DNA of 64,000 nucleotides from Novipirellula caenicola (GTDB lineage: Bacteria > Planctomycetota > Planctomycetia > Pirellulales > Pirellulaceae): assembly GCF_039545035.1 (NCBI RefSeq), contig NZ_BAABRO010000002.1:957649-1021648 (forward strand), written 5' to 3'. A program made the translations under genes and the position numbers. How positions within the stretch are numbered: the first letter of the stretch is position 1; each line of letters begins with the position of its first letter. Positions 26,567 to 34,679 of this stretch are shown here, piece by piece. The notes below the pieces were generated by a model. That model was not told where the DNA came from and did not search any database. It worked only from the letters and a program-made list of their open reading frames with translations.

Positions 26567-27685
26567 ATGCCTAATCTTCTATTTCAGAGTAAGCCGTTTT
26601 CGCTCGATGCATTACCTCGAATCGTCGAGAAGGTAATGGCATCCGTTAGGAATAATTCAGCCTTAAGTTTGTGGTCGTGTCATCTGAACGGAGAGGGTTC
26701 GCTTGAGGGCAATGTAACGGTTACAGGTGCGGTTCCCCGTCCCGTCTCTCTTAATAACTTTGACCCCGATTTTGATGAGGAAGTTTTAAGTATCACCAGA
26801 ATTTCCTCGCCGCTGTCCTCGGAGGCGTTGGCGAAAGAATATGTCGAATCACTCAAAGACATCATCACTTGGAATAAAGAGTTGCCTGATATGGTGTGCA
26901 AGATGTCTTTCGTGGAAATGTCTGTTTGGGCTTTAAATCTGTTCATAACGAACCATAAGGCTCCGGACCAATGGCGATGGAAGTGGCATCTCTACAACCG
27001 TCTCAGTGAGGATTCGCCGGATCTAACAGAGCGATTGCGTATTGCAAACATCATTGCAAATGCAATGGGTGCTCCATTTGGCGACACATCGAATCGATTC
27101 GTTGCTGATGGGAACAACATGCTGTTTGAAGAGGTCGATGGCCAGCGTCTTAAATGCGATGGCGGATTGGGCTTTTCCAAGAACCCGCATGAAACCAAAA
27201 GTTTATACGTGGATTTCTCAGCGGAAGAACTGCCGTTGATCGTTACTGGCGTCTGCAGTTTGATCGAGCAAACGGCAATCTCCGCCATGGTCCGTGTCGA
27301 GTCCATCCACGAAATGAACAGACATGACAGTTGGAGGAAGTTGTTCGTACATCCGGACGGCTATTACAGGTATCGGTTCGATGGAAAACTGCGAAGCGAA
27401 GTGATTGATTTCTTCAGCGGTGCAGATGTTCCACCGCCAATCGGATTCGTTCCATTCGGAAACGTTTCGTTTAGGGGCGAATCAAAGATTAAAGCAAACC
27501 TGTCCTTCGACCTAAACGAACAGCAAGCTTGGTTCTATCTATCGTTTGGTTTTTGGGATAGTCCAGACCTTCACGCTGTCTCGCTGAATGATGCGAACGC
27601 ATTCCTCACTGCAGCTGGACTCTCCGAATTCGTTGATGAGTCGTGTATCGTCTTTGGCCAACCAAGGACGTCAACCGCCAAATAG
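26567..27685 (+). CDS. Hypothetical protein, AT-richer than its neighbours
   Basis: A 372-residue soluble protein from ATG 26567 (TTG 26546 is an alternative). I recognise no family. It has no signal peptide or membrane helix. It is mixed alpha/beta with many aromatic residues ('WRWKWHLYNRLSEDSP', 'YYRYRFDG', 'AWFYLSFGFWDSP'). Codon use is richer in A/T-ending codons than the flanking genes, suggesting separate origin. It precedes topB by 167 bases in the same direction. The coding assignment rests on length and on protein-like composition over the whole frame. Confidence 0.65.
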   Translation: MPNLLFQSKPFSLDALPRIVEKVMASVRNNSALSLWSCHLNGEGSLEGNVTVTGAVPRPVSLNNFDPDFDEEVLSITRISSPLSSEALAKEYVESLKDIITWNKELPDMVCKMSFVEMSVWALNLFITNHKAPDQWRWKWHLYNRLSEDSPDLTERLRIANIIANAMGAPFGDTSNRFVADGNNMLFEEVDGQRLKCDGGLGFSKNPHETKSLYVDFSAEELPLIVTGVCSLIEQTAISAMVRVESIHEMNRHDSWRKLFVHPDGYYRYRFDGKLRSEVIDFFSGADVPPPIGFVPFGNVSFRGESKIKANLSFDLNEQQAWFYLSFGFWDSPDLHAVSLNDANAFLTAAGLSEFVDESCIVFGQPRTSTAK

Positions 27686-27852
27686 GGCTGGTTCCCGCCG
27701 GCCGAGGGCATCGAATGTCCGCTGCCGCTAGTTGCAAATGAAACGCGAGCGGTGGATGATTGAGTTAGTCGGTCTGACATAGGGAAGGGCCGGTCGGCAA
27801 CCGGCTCTTCTTCGACTCGGTGAGATCATGGGCCTGATGCGAAGGTATTTTG

Positions 27853-30312
27853 ATGAAGGTAGTCCTTGCCGAAAAGCCTTCGGTGGCTCGCGATTTGGCG
27901 TCGTTCCTCGGCGCTACGGCTCGTCGTGACGGGTTCTTCGAAGGCGGCGGCTATCAGGTGACCTGGGCCTTTGGTCACTTAGTCGAGCTGAAGGAACCGG
28001 GTGACTATGACCCTGCGCTGAAACGCTGGACGCTCGAATCGTTGCCGTTTGTTCCCAAAGAATTTCAGTTGCGACTGCGAGGTGATGACGGGGCGAAAAA
28101 ACAGTTCGCAGTGATCAAACGGTTGTTTCGCGAGGCCACCTCGTTGATCTGTGCGACGGATGCCGGGCGTGAAGGCGAACTGATCTTTCGCTACATCCAG
28201 TCGCTTACGGGGTGTACGAATAAGCCCGCTCAGCGGTTGTGGCTCAGTTCACTTACTCCGACGGCCATCGGCGCCGCATTTCGTACGATCCGTCCCCTGT
28301 CGGACTACGACAATCTTTACGCCGCGGCCAAGTGCCGAAGTCAAGCGGATTGGGTCGTGGGAATCAATGCGACTCGCAACTACACGGTGCGTTATCGATC
28401 GACGTCCGACCGTGGTGCTTCGGGACTGCTGTGGAGTCTCGGCCGCGTGCAAACCCCGGTGCTCGCGATGATCACTCGCCGTGATGATGAAATCCGAACG
28501 TTTCAATCCGAGCCGTTTTGGGAACTGATGACCCGATATCGTGACGTCCAGTTTCGATATACCGGTAAGCGGTTCGACAAGCAAGAGAATGCACAAAGCG
28601 TATTGAAGATAGCCAGCAAACACGTCCTGACGATTCGAAAGATTCAAAGCCGTGCCGAGAAGTCACAGCCACCACAGCTCTACGATTTGACGGAATTACA
28701 GCGGGACATGAACCGTCGTTTCGGTATCTCAGCCGCGGAAACCTTGACTACGGCCCAGTCACTTTATGAATCGAAATTGATCACGTACCCGCGAACCGAC
28801 TCGGCGTATTTGAGCAAAGACATGCGAAAGGATATCCCTGGTGTCATGCGACAACTGCGTTCAATCAAGGCGAACGCAATCGACCAACTCAACTTAACCG
28901 CTTTGCCGTTCACAAGTCGTATCATCAACGACGCAAAGGTGACCGATCACCATGCGATCATCCCCACCGGCGCGTCCGCAGGAGTGCTGCGAGGGCGAGA
29001 GCAACAGATCTACGATGCGATCGTCGTTCGGTTTATCGCTGCATTCTATCCGCCGTGTGAAAAAAAGATTACGACGGTCGATGCAACCGCGGGTGAAGTC
29101 GCTTTCCGCGCTCGCGGCGTGCGAGTCGTCGCCCCAGGATGGACGAAGCTGTATCCGCGAAAAGCAAAAAGCGGTGAAGCAAATGATGAGCAGCAGTCGT
29201 TACCTGATTTCAAAAATGGAGAATCTGGGAAGCACGAACCGTTCATCAAATCAGGCCAGACGTCGCCACCGAAGCATTTCACCGAGAATACCTTGCTCGG
29301 TGCGATGGACACGGCGGGAAAGCTTGTCGATGAAGCAGAGCTGAAAGAGGCGTTAAAAGAGAAGGGACTGGGGACGCCGGCAACCCGTGCGGCAACGATC
29401 GAAACGCTGTTAAACCGAAAATACATCATCCGTGATAAAAAGAATGTCTTGGCCACTGACCTGGGACGCTATCTCGTCGCGATCGTTAGGGACCGCAACT
29501 TGACGTCGCCCGAACTGACAGGCGAGTGGGAAGCGAAGCTGAAAAAGATCGAGGCGGGCCAGTTGTCACCCGATGTTTTCATGCACGAGATTGCGGATTA
29601 CACGCGAGCCATCATTCAAAGTAGTGCCGCGGTGAGCGTGGATCAACAAATCTACGGCCCCTGTCCACGCTGTGGTGAAAACGTCATTGCGGGGAAACGG
29701 GCGTTTGGATGTTCGGGGTGGCGGAAGGGCTGCAAATTTGTATTGCAGCCTTCCTACCGTGACGCCGATCTGTCGATGGATCAGATTCGCGAACTATTGC
29801 AGTTGCGAGTGACGAACGAACCGTTGACGCTTCATGACGGCCACCCTTTCCTGTTGGCCATGTCGGAATCAGGAAAGTTAATTGAAATCCCCGTTCCCCA
29901 GGGTAGCGAACAAGATGGTGGGGGAACTGCGACAGGCCGTAAACGAAGCAAACGCAAAGGTGGAGCAAAGAAGCCGACTGCAACCAAGTCGCCTGCAACC
30001 AAGTCGAGTGGAAAGAAGCAAAGCAAGGCAAAAAAGGAGACGAACTCCGCTGCGACTGAGATTGGAGTTTGTCCGTTGTGCGGCAGTCCCGTGGTGGAAC
30101 AGACGAAATCGTATGCGTGTAGCCGATGGCGTGAGGGGTGCGGGTTGACCATTTGGAAAACGATTTCCGGTAAGAAGATCTCGGTGAGCAATGCCCGGAA
30201 GTTGCTTCGCAGCGGCGAGACGGCAGTGTTGAAAGGATTTAAATCGAAGGCTGGAAAGTCGTTCGACGCGAAGTTGAAACTGATCGATGGCAAGGTGCGC
30301 TTCGAGTTTTAA
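27853..30312 (+). CDS. topB: DNA topoisomerase III (type IA)
   Basis: An 819-residue type IA topoisomerase that passes single strands through a transient break. Toprim domain at the N-terminus ('MKVVLAEKPSVARDLASFLGA', in parts; acidic motif 'ICATDAGREGELIFR'). The catalytic tyrosine is Y312 in 'LITYPRTDSAYLS', near Y328 of Escherichia coli TopB. 'GLGTPATRAATIETL' marks the domain around the gate. The C-terminus has two four-Cys zinc modules ('CPRCGENVIAGKRAFGC...GC' at about 604-630 and 'CPLCGSPVVEQTKSYAC...GC' at about 736-762) separated by a Lys/Ser-rich linker (about 690-730). ATG 27853; the adjacent TTG 27850 is an alternative. TopB is often carried by mobile elements, and the neighbouring gene upstream is atypical in composition. 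Confidence 0.95.
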   Translation: MKVVLAEKPSVARDLASFLGATARRDGFFEGGGYQVTWAFGHLVELKEPGDYDPALKRWTLESLPFVPKEFQLRLRGDDGAKKQFAVIKRLFREATSLICATDAGREGELIFRYIQSLTGCTNKPAQRLWLSSLTPTAIGAAFRTIRPLSDYDNLYAAAKCRSQADWVVGINATRNYTVRYRSTSDRGASGLLWSLGRVQTPVLAMITRRDDEIRTFQSEPFWELMTRYRDVQFRYTGKRFDKQENAQSVLKIASKHVLTIRKIQSRAEKSQPPQLYDLTELQRDMNRRFGISAAETLTTAQSLYESKLITYPRTDSAYLSKDMRKDIPGVMRQLRSIKANAIDQLNLTALPFTSRIINDAKVTDHHAIIPTGASAGVLRGREQQIYDAIVVRFIAAFYPPCEKKITTVDATAGEVAFRARGVRVVAPGWTKLYPRKAKSGEANDEQQSLPDFKNGESGKHEPFIKSGQTSPPKHFTENTLLGAMDTAGKLVDEAELKEALKEKGLGTPATRAATIETLLNRKYIIRDKKNVLATDLGRYLVAIVRDRNLTSPELTGEWEAKLKKIEAGQLSPDVFMHEIADYTRAIIQSSAAVSVDQQIYGPCPRCGENVIAGKRAFGCSGWRKGCKFVLQPSYRDADLSMDQIRELLQLRVTNEPLTLHDGHPFLLAMSESGKLIEIPVPQGSEQDGGGTATGRKRSKRKGGAKKPTATKSPATKSSGKKQSKAKKETNSAATEIGVCPLCGSPVVEQTKSYACSRWREGCGLTIWKTISGKKISVSNARKLLRSGETAVLKGFKSKAGKSFDAKLKLIDGKVRFEF

Positions 30313-30788
30313 TCGATTGCAAATCGGTTTAGCTGCCCTTTTTTTATTAAGCGTCTCCGGTGCGGTCCGGTCCAGCGGGGTGTGCGTTGAGTCGCTGAAA
30401 CTTTGGCATTGACGTCGGATATTGGGGGGCAGTTCTTCTTCCACGCGATTCTGCTGTCACCTCTCCACCGACGAAGCTGACTGCTGATTTAGTGGTATTG
30501 ATGACAGGCGGAGGCCGACACGCTCTCAGCCGGTGGCGTGAGCCACCGGCTAGCGGAGTTAGGAAAACATAGCCCAGCGGGCGACACACTCTGCCGTCAG
30601 TGTGTCGGCCTCCGGCCTTACGGCGACAGTTCGCCCCTAAGCAGTTGGCTCACGCCAACGGCAGGTCATGTTTCGGCCTCCGGCCTATTCGCTCGCTACT
30701 TGCTCGCTTGCTACAAAATCAGCAGTCTCCGCTGCAAACGAGTAGCGACAGCAGGTAGCCTAGGGCGAAAGCCTCACGAAAACTCTCG
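30313..30788. other. Gene-free repeat-rich region downstream of topB
   Basis: About 475 bases with no convincing gene. It contains nested palindromes at 30509-30614 and the start of a GTAGCG-family element at 30742-30792, plus partial copies of a GGCCTCCGGCC motif. The TTTTTTT run at about 30340 follows the topB stop without a strong hairpin. Confidence 0.6.
30509..30614. repeat. Nested inverted repeats (GGCCTCCG / AGCCGGTGGC type)
   Basis: Outer arms CGGAGGCCGACAC (30509-30521) and GTGTCGGCCTCCG (30602-30614) are perfect. Inside are a perfect 10-bp hairpin with a GTGA loop (AGCCGGTGGC 30528-30537 / GCCACCGGCT 30542-30551) and a perfect 9-bp pair (CGACACACT 30582-30590 / AGTGTGTCG 30599-30607). 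The second pair overlaps the outer right arm, so alternative pairings compete. Confidence 0.75.
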
Positions 30789-30792
30789 CTAC
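30742..30792. repeat. GTAGCG-family palindromic element (copy 4), supplies a stop codon
   Basis: GTAGCGA (30742-30748) and TCGCTAC (30786-30792) form perfect 7-bp outer arms around a short AGG...CCT hairpin. The TAG stop codon of the minus-strand cold-shock/DUF1294 gene (30789-30791) is the CTA of the right arm. Confidence 0.55.
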
Positions 30793-31385
30793 GCCAGCGA
30801 ACGAAGGAACGCTCGCAGTGATGGAGACGCTAGAAAGACAAGCACGCCGCAATTAACAAACACGGAAAGCAAAAATGCCACTTGAAATGACGGCTTGATG
30901 GTCTTGTGCCGAAACATCTGCTGAGCGATGAGCGCTCCAGGCCAACCGCCAATGATTCCGAGAGACAGCAGCGTGTTTTCTGGCGTACGTCGGCGATGGT
31001 TGATCGCTGCGACTTTGTCCAGCCAATAGGCGATGAACGCGATGATGCTCATCGTCGCGTACAAACCTAATATGGAGAAAGGCAATTTGCCAGTTGTTGT
31101 TAATGCTGCCAAGCTAAACAGAAACGAAATCGCGATGACAATCCGAATCGGAATGAACGCAGGCTCAACAAGCGGTTCTCCTTCGAACACCACTTTGATA
31201 GCTTGCCCACGACCATCCGGGCCAACCGATTGCTCGAAAGTAACGACATCCAGTTCGGCTGGCCGGCGAGACCGATTGGCGAACGACTTGATGTGCACGA
31301 ACAAATCGTCTCCGCCGTTCTCAGGCACAATGAAGCCAAAACCTCGATCATCCTTCCACGTCACTAGCTTGCCAGTCATTCGCAT
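30789..31385 (-). CDS. Cold-shock domain fused to DUF1294 membrane protein
   Basis: A 198-residue protein. Residues about 3-68 are a cold-shock OB-fold with the nucleic-acid-binding RNP motif (GFGFIVPENGGDDLFVHI). Residues about 80-198 are DUF1294, with about four membrane helices and the family block 'YWLDKVAAINHRRRTPENTLL' (in parts) and 'GGWPGALIAQQMFRHKTIKPSF'. This fusion is widespread in bacteria, but its role is unknown; tethering of RNA at the membrane is a speculation. ATG 31385 or 31379. It is convergent with topB and its stop codon lies within a palindromic repeat. Confidence 0.92.
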   Translation of the reverse strand: MRMTGKLVTWKDDRGFGFIVPENGGDDLFVHIKSFANRSRRPAELDVVTFEQSVGPDGRGQAIKVVFEGEPLVEPAFIPIRIVIAISFLFSLAALTTTGKLPFSILGLYATMSIIAFIAYWLDKVAAINHRRRTPENTLLSLGIIGGWPGALIAQQMFRHKTIKPSFQVAFLLSVFVNCGVLVFLASPSLRAFLRSLA

Positions 31386-31630
31386 TCGTCACCCTCGATC
31401 GACTTCGTCCTCCGCCAGATAAAAGCCCACCCGCTGCACTGGAGTCACTGATAAGTGATTCCTGTCTAACTGGTTATCGGATGCCACCGTCCGCTTTCTG
31501 CAACGAAAAGAAGGGCGATTGCCGCTAAGGAAAGTCGGAAAATTACGTGGCGCGATGACTCGTAGCCGATGTCGTGCGTGACTTGGGTCAATCGCCGAAC
31601 AGGTCGAAACGCTTCAACCGTTCCGTTGCG

Positions 31631-33097
31631 TCAGTTGCGTTCCGAGTGATCAACGACCACCGGATCACCGACCTCGGTCTGCCACTGGCGCAATCTTGCT
31701 TGCAGTTGCATCTTGGTCTGGTTGTGCTGCGGGGCTTCTGCGAGATCGTTCCGTTCATCGGGATCGTTATGCAAATCGAACAGTTGCCACTTGTCGATCT
31801 GCGGATAGTGAATCAATTTCCAACGTTCACCACGAATCATGCGTTGGAAATTGCGGAAGTAGCCGAAGACGTACTCGTGAACATGCTCCTGCTCGCCACG
31901 CAGAATCGGCACCACGCTACGGCCGTCAATCGGTTTAAGTGTTCCATCAACGTCGGGGACGTTCGGGACCGGGATTCCCACCAAGTCGCAGACCGTGGGA
32001 TACAGATCACGCAAGACCATCTGGGCATCAAAGCGTTGGTTCTTGGGAACACCAGGAACGCTGATCAGCAGCGGCACGTTCATGGTGTGCTCGTACATGT
32101 TCTGCTTGCCACGCAATCCGTGGCTGCCCATCGCCAATCCGTGATCACTCGTGAAGATCACAATGGTGTTGTCTCGCTGGCCGCTGTCATCAAGTGCTTT
32201 CAATATTCGGCCGACTTGTTGATCGAGATGCGAAATCACGGCGTAGTAAACGGCCAAGTCCTCGCGGACATCTTTCGCGGTCCGAGGCAACGGCAGCAGC
32301 GATTCGTCGCGAGAGTTTTGGTTGCCGTGATCGAAGGGATGGGCCGCTCGAAAGTTTTTGGGCAGTGGCATCGTCGCGGGATCGTAGGCATCTTCGAAAC
32401 CCGGCGGCATCAACAGCGGATCATGCGGCGCGGTGAAGTTCACGTGCATGAAAAATGGCTTGCCGTGCGGTTGCGCGATCAGTTTGATGGTCGCGTCGGC
32501 AAACTTCTCGCTGATGTCGCCCGTCAAACCGACGCCGAGTTCCGGATACTTTTCTCTGCCATCGCTCGATTGAAAGATCCAGCCGGTGTAGCCCGTGACA
32601 GGAGTTCCGTGAGCATCGACTTGATTCGGCTTCATCCATTTTCCGCCGCCGCTGCCGAAGAGTCCGGCCGTGTTCAGGTAGCCATAGTCGCTCGGTCTGC
32701 CCTTGTTGTGCCACTTGCCAACGTACGATGTTTCATAGCCGCCACGCTGCATCGTTTCGGCGAAGGAAACAAAGCCCGCCGGTGGTTTGCTGCCAAAATC
32801 CAAAACGCCGGTGCGGAATCCACAGCATCCGCTTAGAATTTCACCTCGGCTGGGAGTACAGATCGGGTTCGCACAAATCGCCCGAGTGAACACGCTGCCG
32901 CGTCGAACCAACGCATCCAAATTCGGTGTCTGAATCACATCGTTGCCAAGTGCCGCGATCGTGTCAGGTCGCTGATCGTCCGAAACGATCAACAAAACAT
33001 TCGGCGGCGCAGCCTCGGACGTTTTGCCCGACACAAACGAAAGCATGGCCACCAGCAGGACGGCAACGAGCGTTTGAAGCATTTGTCGTTTTTGCAT
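31631..33097 (-). CDS. Secreted sulfatase (formylglycine-dependent arylsulfatase family)
   Basis: A 488-residue enzyme with an N-terminal signal peptide (about 1-29). 'NVLLIVSDDQRPD' supplies the Asp metal ligands (D40, D41), and C80-T-P-S-R84 is the formylglycine maturation motif, so it needs a sulfatase-modifying enzyme encoded elsewhere. 'HDPLLMPPGF' and 'TSDHGLAMGSHGLRGKQNMYEH' (in parts) complete the metal and sulfate site. It should release sulfate from sulfated polysaccharides or related esters outside the cytoplasm. It lies at the 3' end of a minus-strand run of secreted hydrolases, 78 bases after the ceramidase-like gene; co-transcription is plausible. Confidence 0.95.
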   Translation of the reverse strand: MQKRQMLQTLVAVLLVAMLSFVSGKTSEAAPPNVLLIVSDDQRPDTIAALGNDVIQTPNLDALVRRGSVFTRAICANPICTPSRGEILSGCCGFRTGVLDFGSKPPAGFVSFAETMQRGGYETSYVGKWHNKGRPSDYGYLNTAGLFGSGGGKWMKPNQVDAHGTPVTGYTGWIFQSSDGREKYPELGVGLTGDISEKFADATIKLIAQPHGKPFFMHVNFTAPHDPLLMPPGFEDAYDPATMPLPKNFRAAHPFDHGNQNSRDESLLPLPRTAKDVREDLAVYYAVISHLDQQVGRILKALDDSGQRDNTIVIFTSDHGLAMGSHGLRGKQNMYEHTMNVPLLISVPGVPKNQRFDAQMVLRDLYPTVCDLVGIPVPNVPDVDGTLKPIDGRSVVPILRGEQEHVHEYVFGYFRNFQRMIRGERWKLIHYPQIDKWQLFDLHNDPDERNDLAEAPQHNQTKMQLQARLRQWQTEVGDPVVVDHSERN

Positions 33098-33165
33098 CGT
33101 GTGATTCGTGTAGGACCAAACGGAAAACAGGGGCGTGGATCACTCGGCCGATCCAACGCAATGAT

Positions 33166-33183
33166 CGCGGAGCGATCAGCGAC
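33166..33183. repeat. 18-bp dispersed repeat CGCGGAGCGATCAGCGAC (copy A)
   Basis: Exactly repeated at 36286-36303, 3.1 kb away. In copy A the repeat contains the TGA stop (33176-33178, minus strand) of the ceramidase-like gene. A related GCGGAG...TCGCTGAC string occurs near 63970-63986. Confidence 0.7.
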
Positions 33184-34600
33184 GATCGGGAGTCGCCGAT
33201 GCGTTGATCGGACCTTGATTGGTGGCCGATTCCTCGTCGGCTTCGATCAGTCGATGGACTTCATTGATGATGTCGGTTTCGATTTCTGGCGACCACACGG
33301 TGGGCAACCCGTAGTACACCATCGATCCGCCTCCTTCGTAGCCGCCTTCGGCAAGGACTCGTCGTGATGGAATGTATGCCATCACGTCGTTGGCGTAACC
33401 GGCCACCCATGTTCGAGTTCCAGCCAACTCGCTTTTAAGCCGAATGGCATAATCGACCACCACTTCACCGCCGAGGGTGACGAATTGAAGATCATCGCCA
33501 ATCGACCAAGCACTGACGGGATACGGATACGTTGGACTGAGCGGGACACCGCTATCGATTTGCTCGAGTAGCATTTGTGCCCGCGCTACCTCGTAGCGAT
33601 TGTCGGACTTTGAATTCAACTCGATTTCCACTCGCGTTGGCAGCGTATCCAACGCCAGATCGATCTCTGCGTACTTCGTCTGCAATGGTCCCTCGACGGG
33701 GTGCATTCGCGATGTCATCAAGACTGAATCCACGGCGGTTGCTAATCGCTGGCCGTAATGCTGTGCCAACGTTACGGTCCGCCGCGGCAGTGGATTTTGG
33801 TCTGCGCCGCAACCCGCAAAGAAAAGTGCGACGCAGCCGGGATGTTTGTTCTCCAGTTCAATTTGAGCGTATCCAGGATAGTCACCCGACCATTGATAGC
33901 CGCTCAGGGTCGTTGCGTGGCATGCGTATCCGAACAGGACGGCGGTCAGGTTTTCGTCAGCGTCGTGAACGGCGAGCACGGGAACGTCGTGGTCGCTGGG
34001 ACCTCGCAGTTTGCCTTCGCTTCGCAATTGGGGAACTGTCGCCGACGGGTTTTCGCGGCGGTTGACCGCAAACGTTGCCGTGCCGCTGCCCCACGTCAAA
34101 TGACTCGGTGCAAGTTTGCCGATCGCATCGCCCACCACGGCAACGACCTGCTGCCGAAACGTTGCGCCCCAACGATCGACGGCTTGTTGCTGGGATTCCG
34201 TGAACAACAGGTAGTGCAGCGGCGCAAGATTTTGCCCGACAACGGGACCACTGTGGGTGTGCGATGTGCAAATCACAATCTGCTCGCGTTGCAAGCCGTA
34301 ATGCTCTTTCAACGCGTCACAGATGGTCCGCGATAGTGTTCGATCGATACCGACGAGATCCAGCGTTAGCACCACGCCTCGAATTCCGGCATGGTCCTCC
34401 ATCACGAGTGCTTTCGCCCATAGCTCGGTCAGCTTGCCGTCGGCCGGTTGAGTGCGCGAGGCATAACCGGCCATCCACATCGGTTCCTCCGGCGTGATCG
34501 CGACCTTTGCCGCACCCGCCTTCCAAGTGGATTCCGCACCTTGTGCCACTGCCGTCAACAACAGGATTATCGTCGTGGCAATCAATCGACTTCGGCTCAT
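33176..34600 (-). CDS. Secreted neutral/alkaline ceramidase-like protein
   Basis: A 474-residue protein with a signal peptide (about 1-22). 'WKAGAAKVAITPEEPMWMAGY' and 'VICTSHTHSGPVVGQNL' (in parts; candidate zinc ligands H114 and H116) place it in the neutral/alkaline non-lysosomal ceramidase N-terminal family, which in planctomycetes is expanded and of unproven substrate. 'FGYACHATTLSG...WSGDYPGYAQIELE' and 'FFAGCGADQNP' continue the active-site region. It is shorter than characterised ceramidases (about 650-700 residues) and lacks the C-terminal beta-sandwich, so another amide or ester substrate is possible. Located between the sulfatase and DUF1080 genes. Confidence 0.88.
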   Translation of the reverse strand: MSRSRLIATTIILLLTAVAQGAESTWKAGAAKVAITPEEPMWMAGYASRTQPADGKLTELWAKALVMEDHAGIRGVVLTLDLVGIDRTLSRTICDALKEHYGLQREQIVICTSHTHSGPVVGQNLAPLHYLLFTESQQQAVDRWGATFRQQVVAVVGDAIGKLAPSHLTWGSGTATFAVNRRENPSATVPQLRSEGKLRGPSDHDVPVLAVHDADENLTAVLFGYACHATTLSGYQWSGDYPGYAQIELENKHPGCVALFFAGCGADQNPLPRRTVTLAQHYGQRLATAVDSVLMTSRMHPVEGPLQTKYAEIDLALDTLPTRVEIELNSKSDNRYEVARAQMLLEQIDSGVPLSPTYPYPVSAWSIGDDLQFVTLGGEVVVDYAIRLKSELAGTRTWVAGYANDVMAYIPSRRVLAEGGYEGGGSMVYYGLPTVWSPEIETDIINEVHRLIEADEESATNQGPINASATPDRR

Positions 34601-34679
34601 GGGTGCATTCCAACTAGGATCGACTTGTTCGGCATCGCAAAAAAACTGACAAGTTGCCGCAGCTCGTGGCTACAGCGAC

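Noticed and set aside
26319..26636. 105-residue open frame before the unknown 372-residue gene
   Set aside because: No ribosome site or protein-like pattern, and it overlaps the better supported gene.
31574..32836. 420-residue open frame on the plus strand
   Set aside because: Antisense to the sulfatase gene, which has the complete CTPSR active site.
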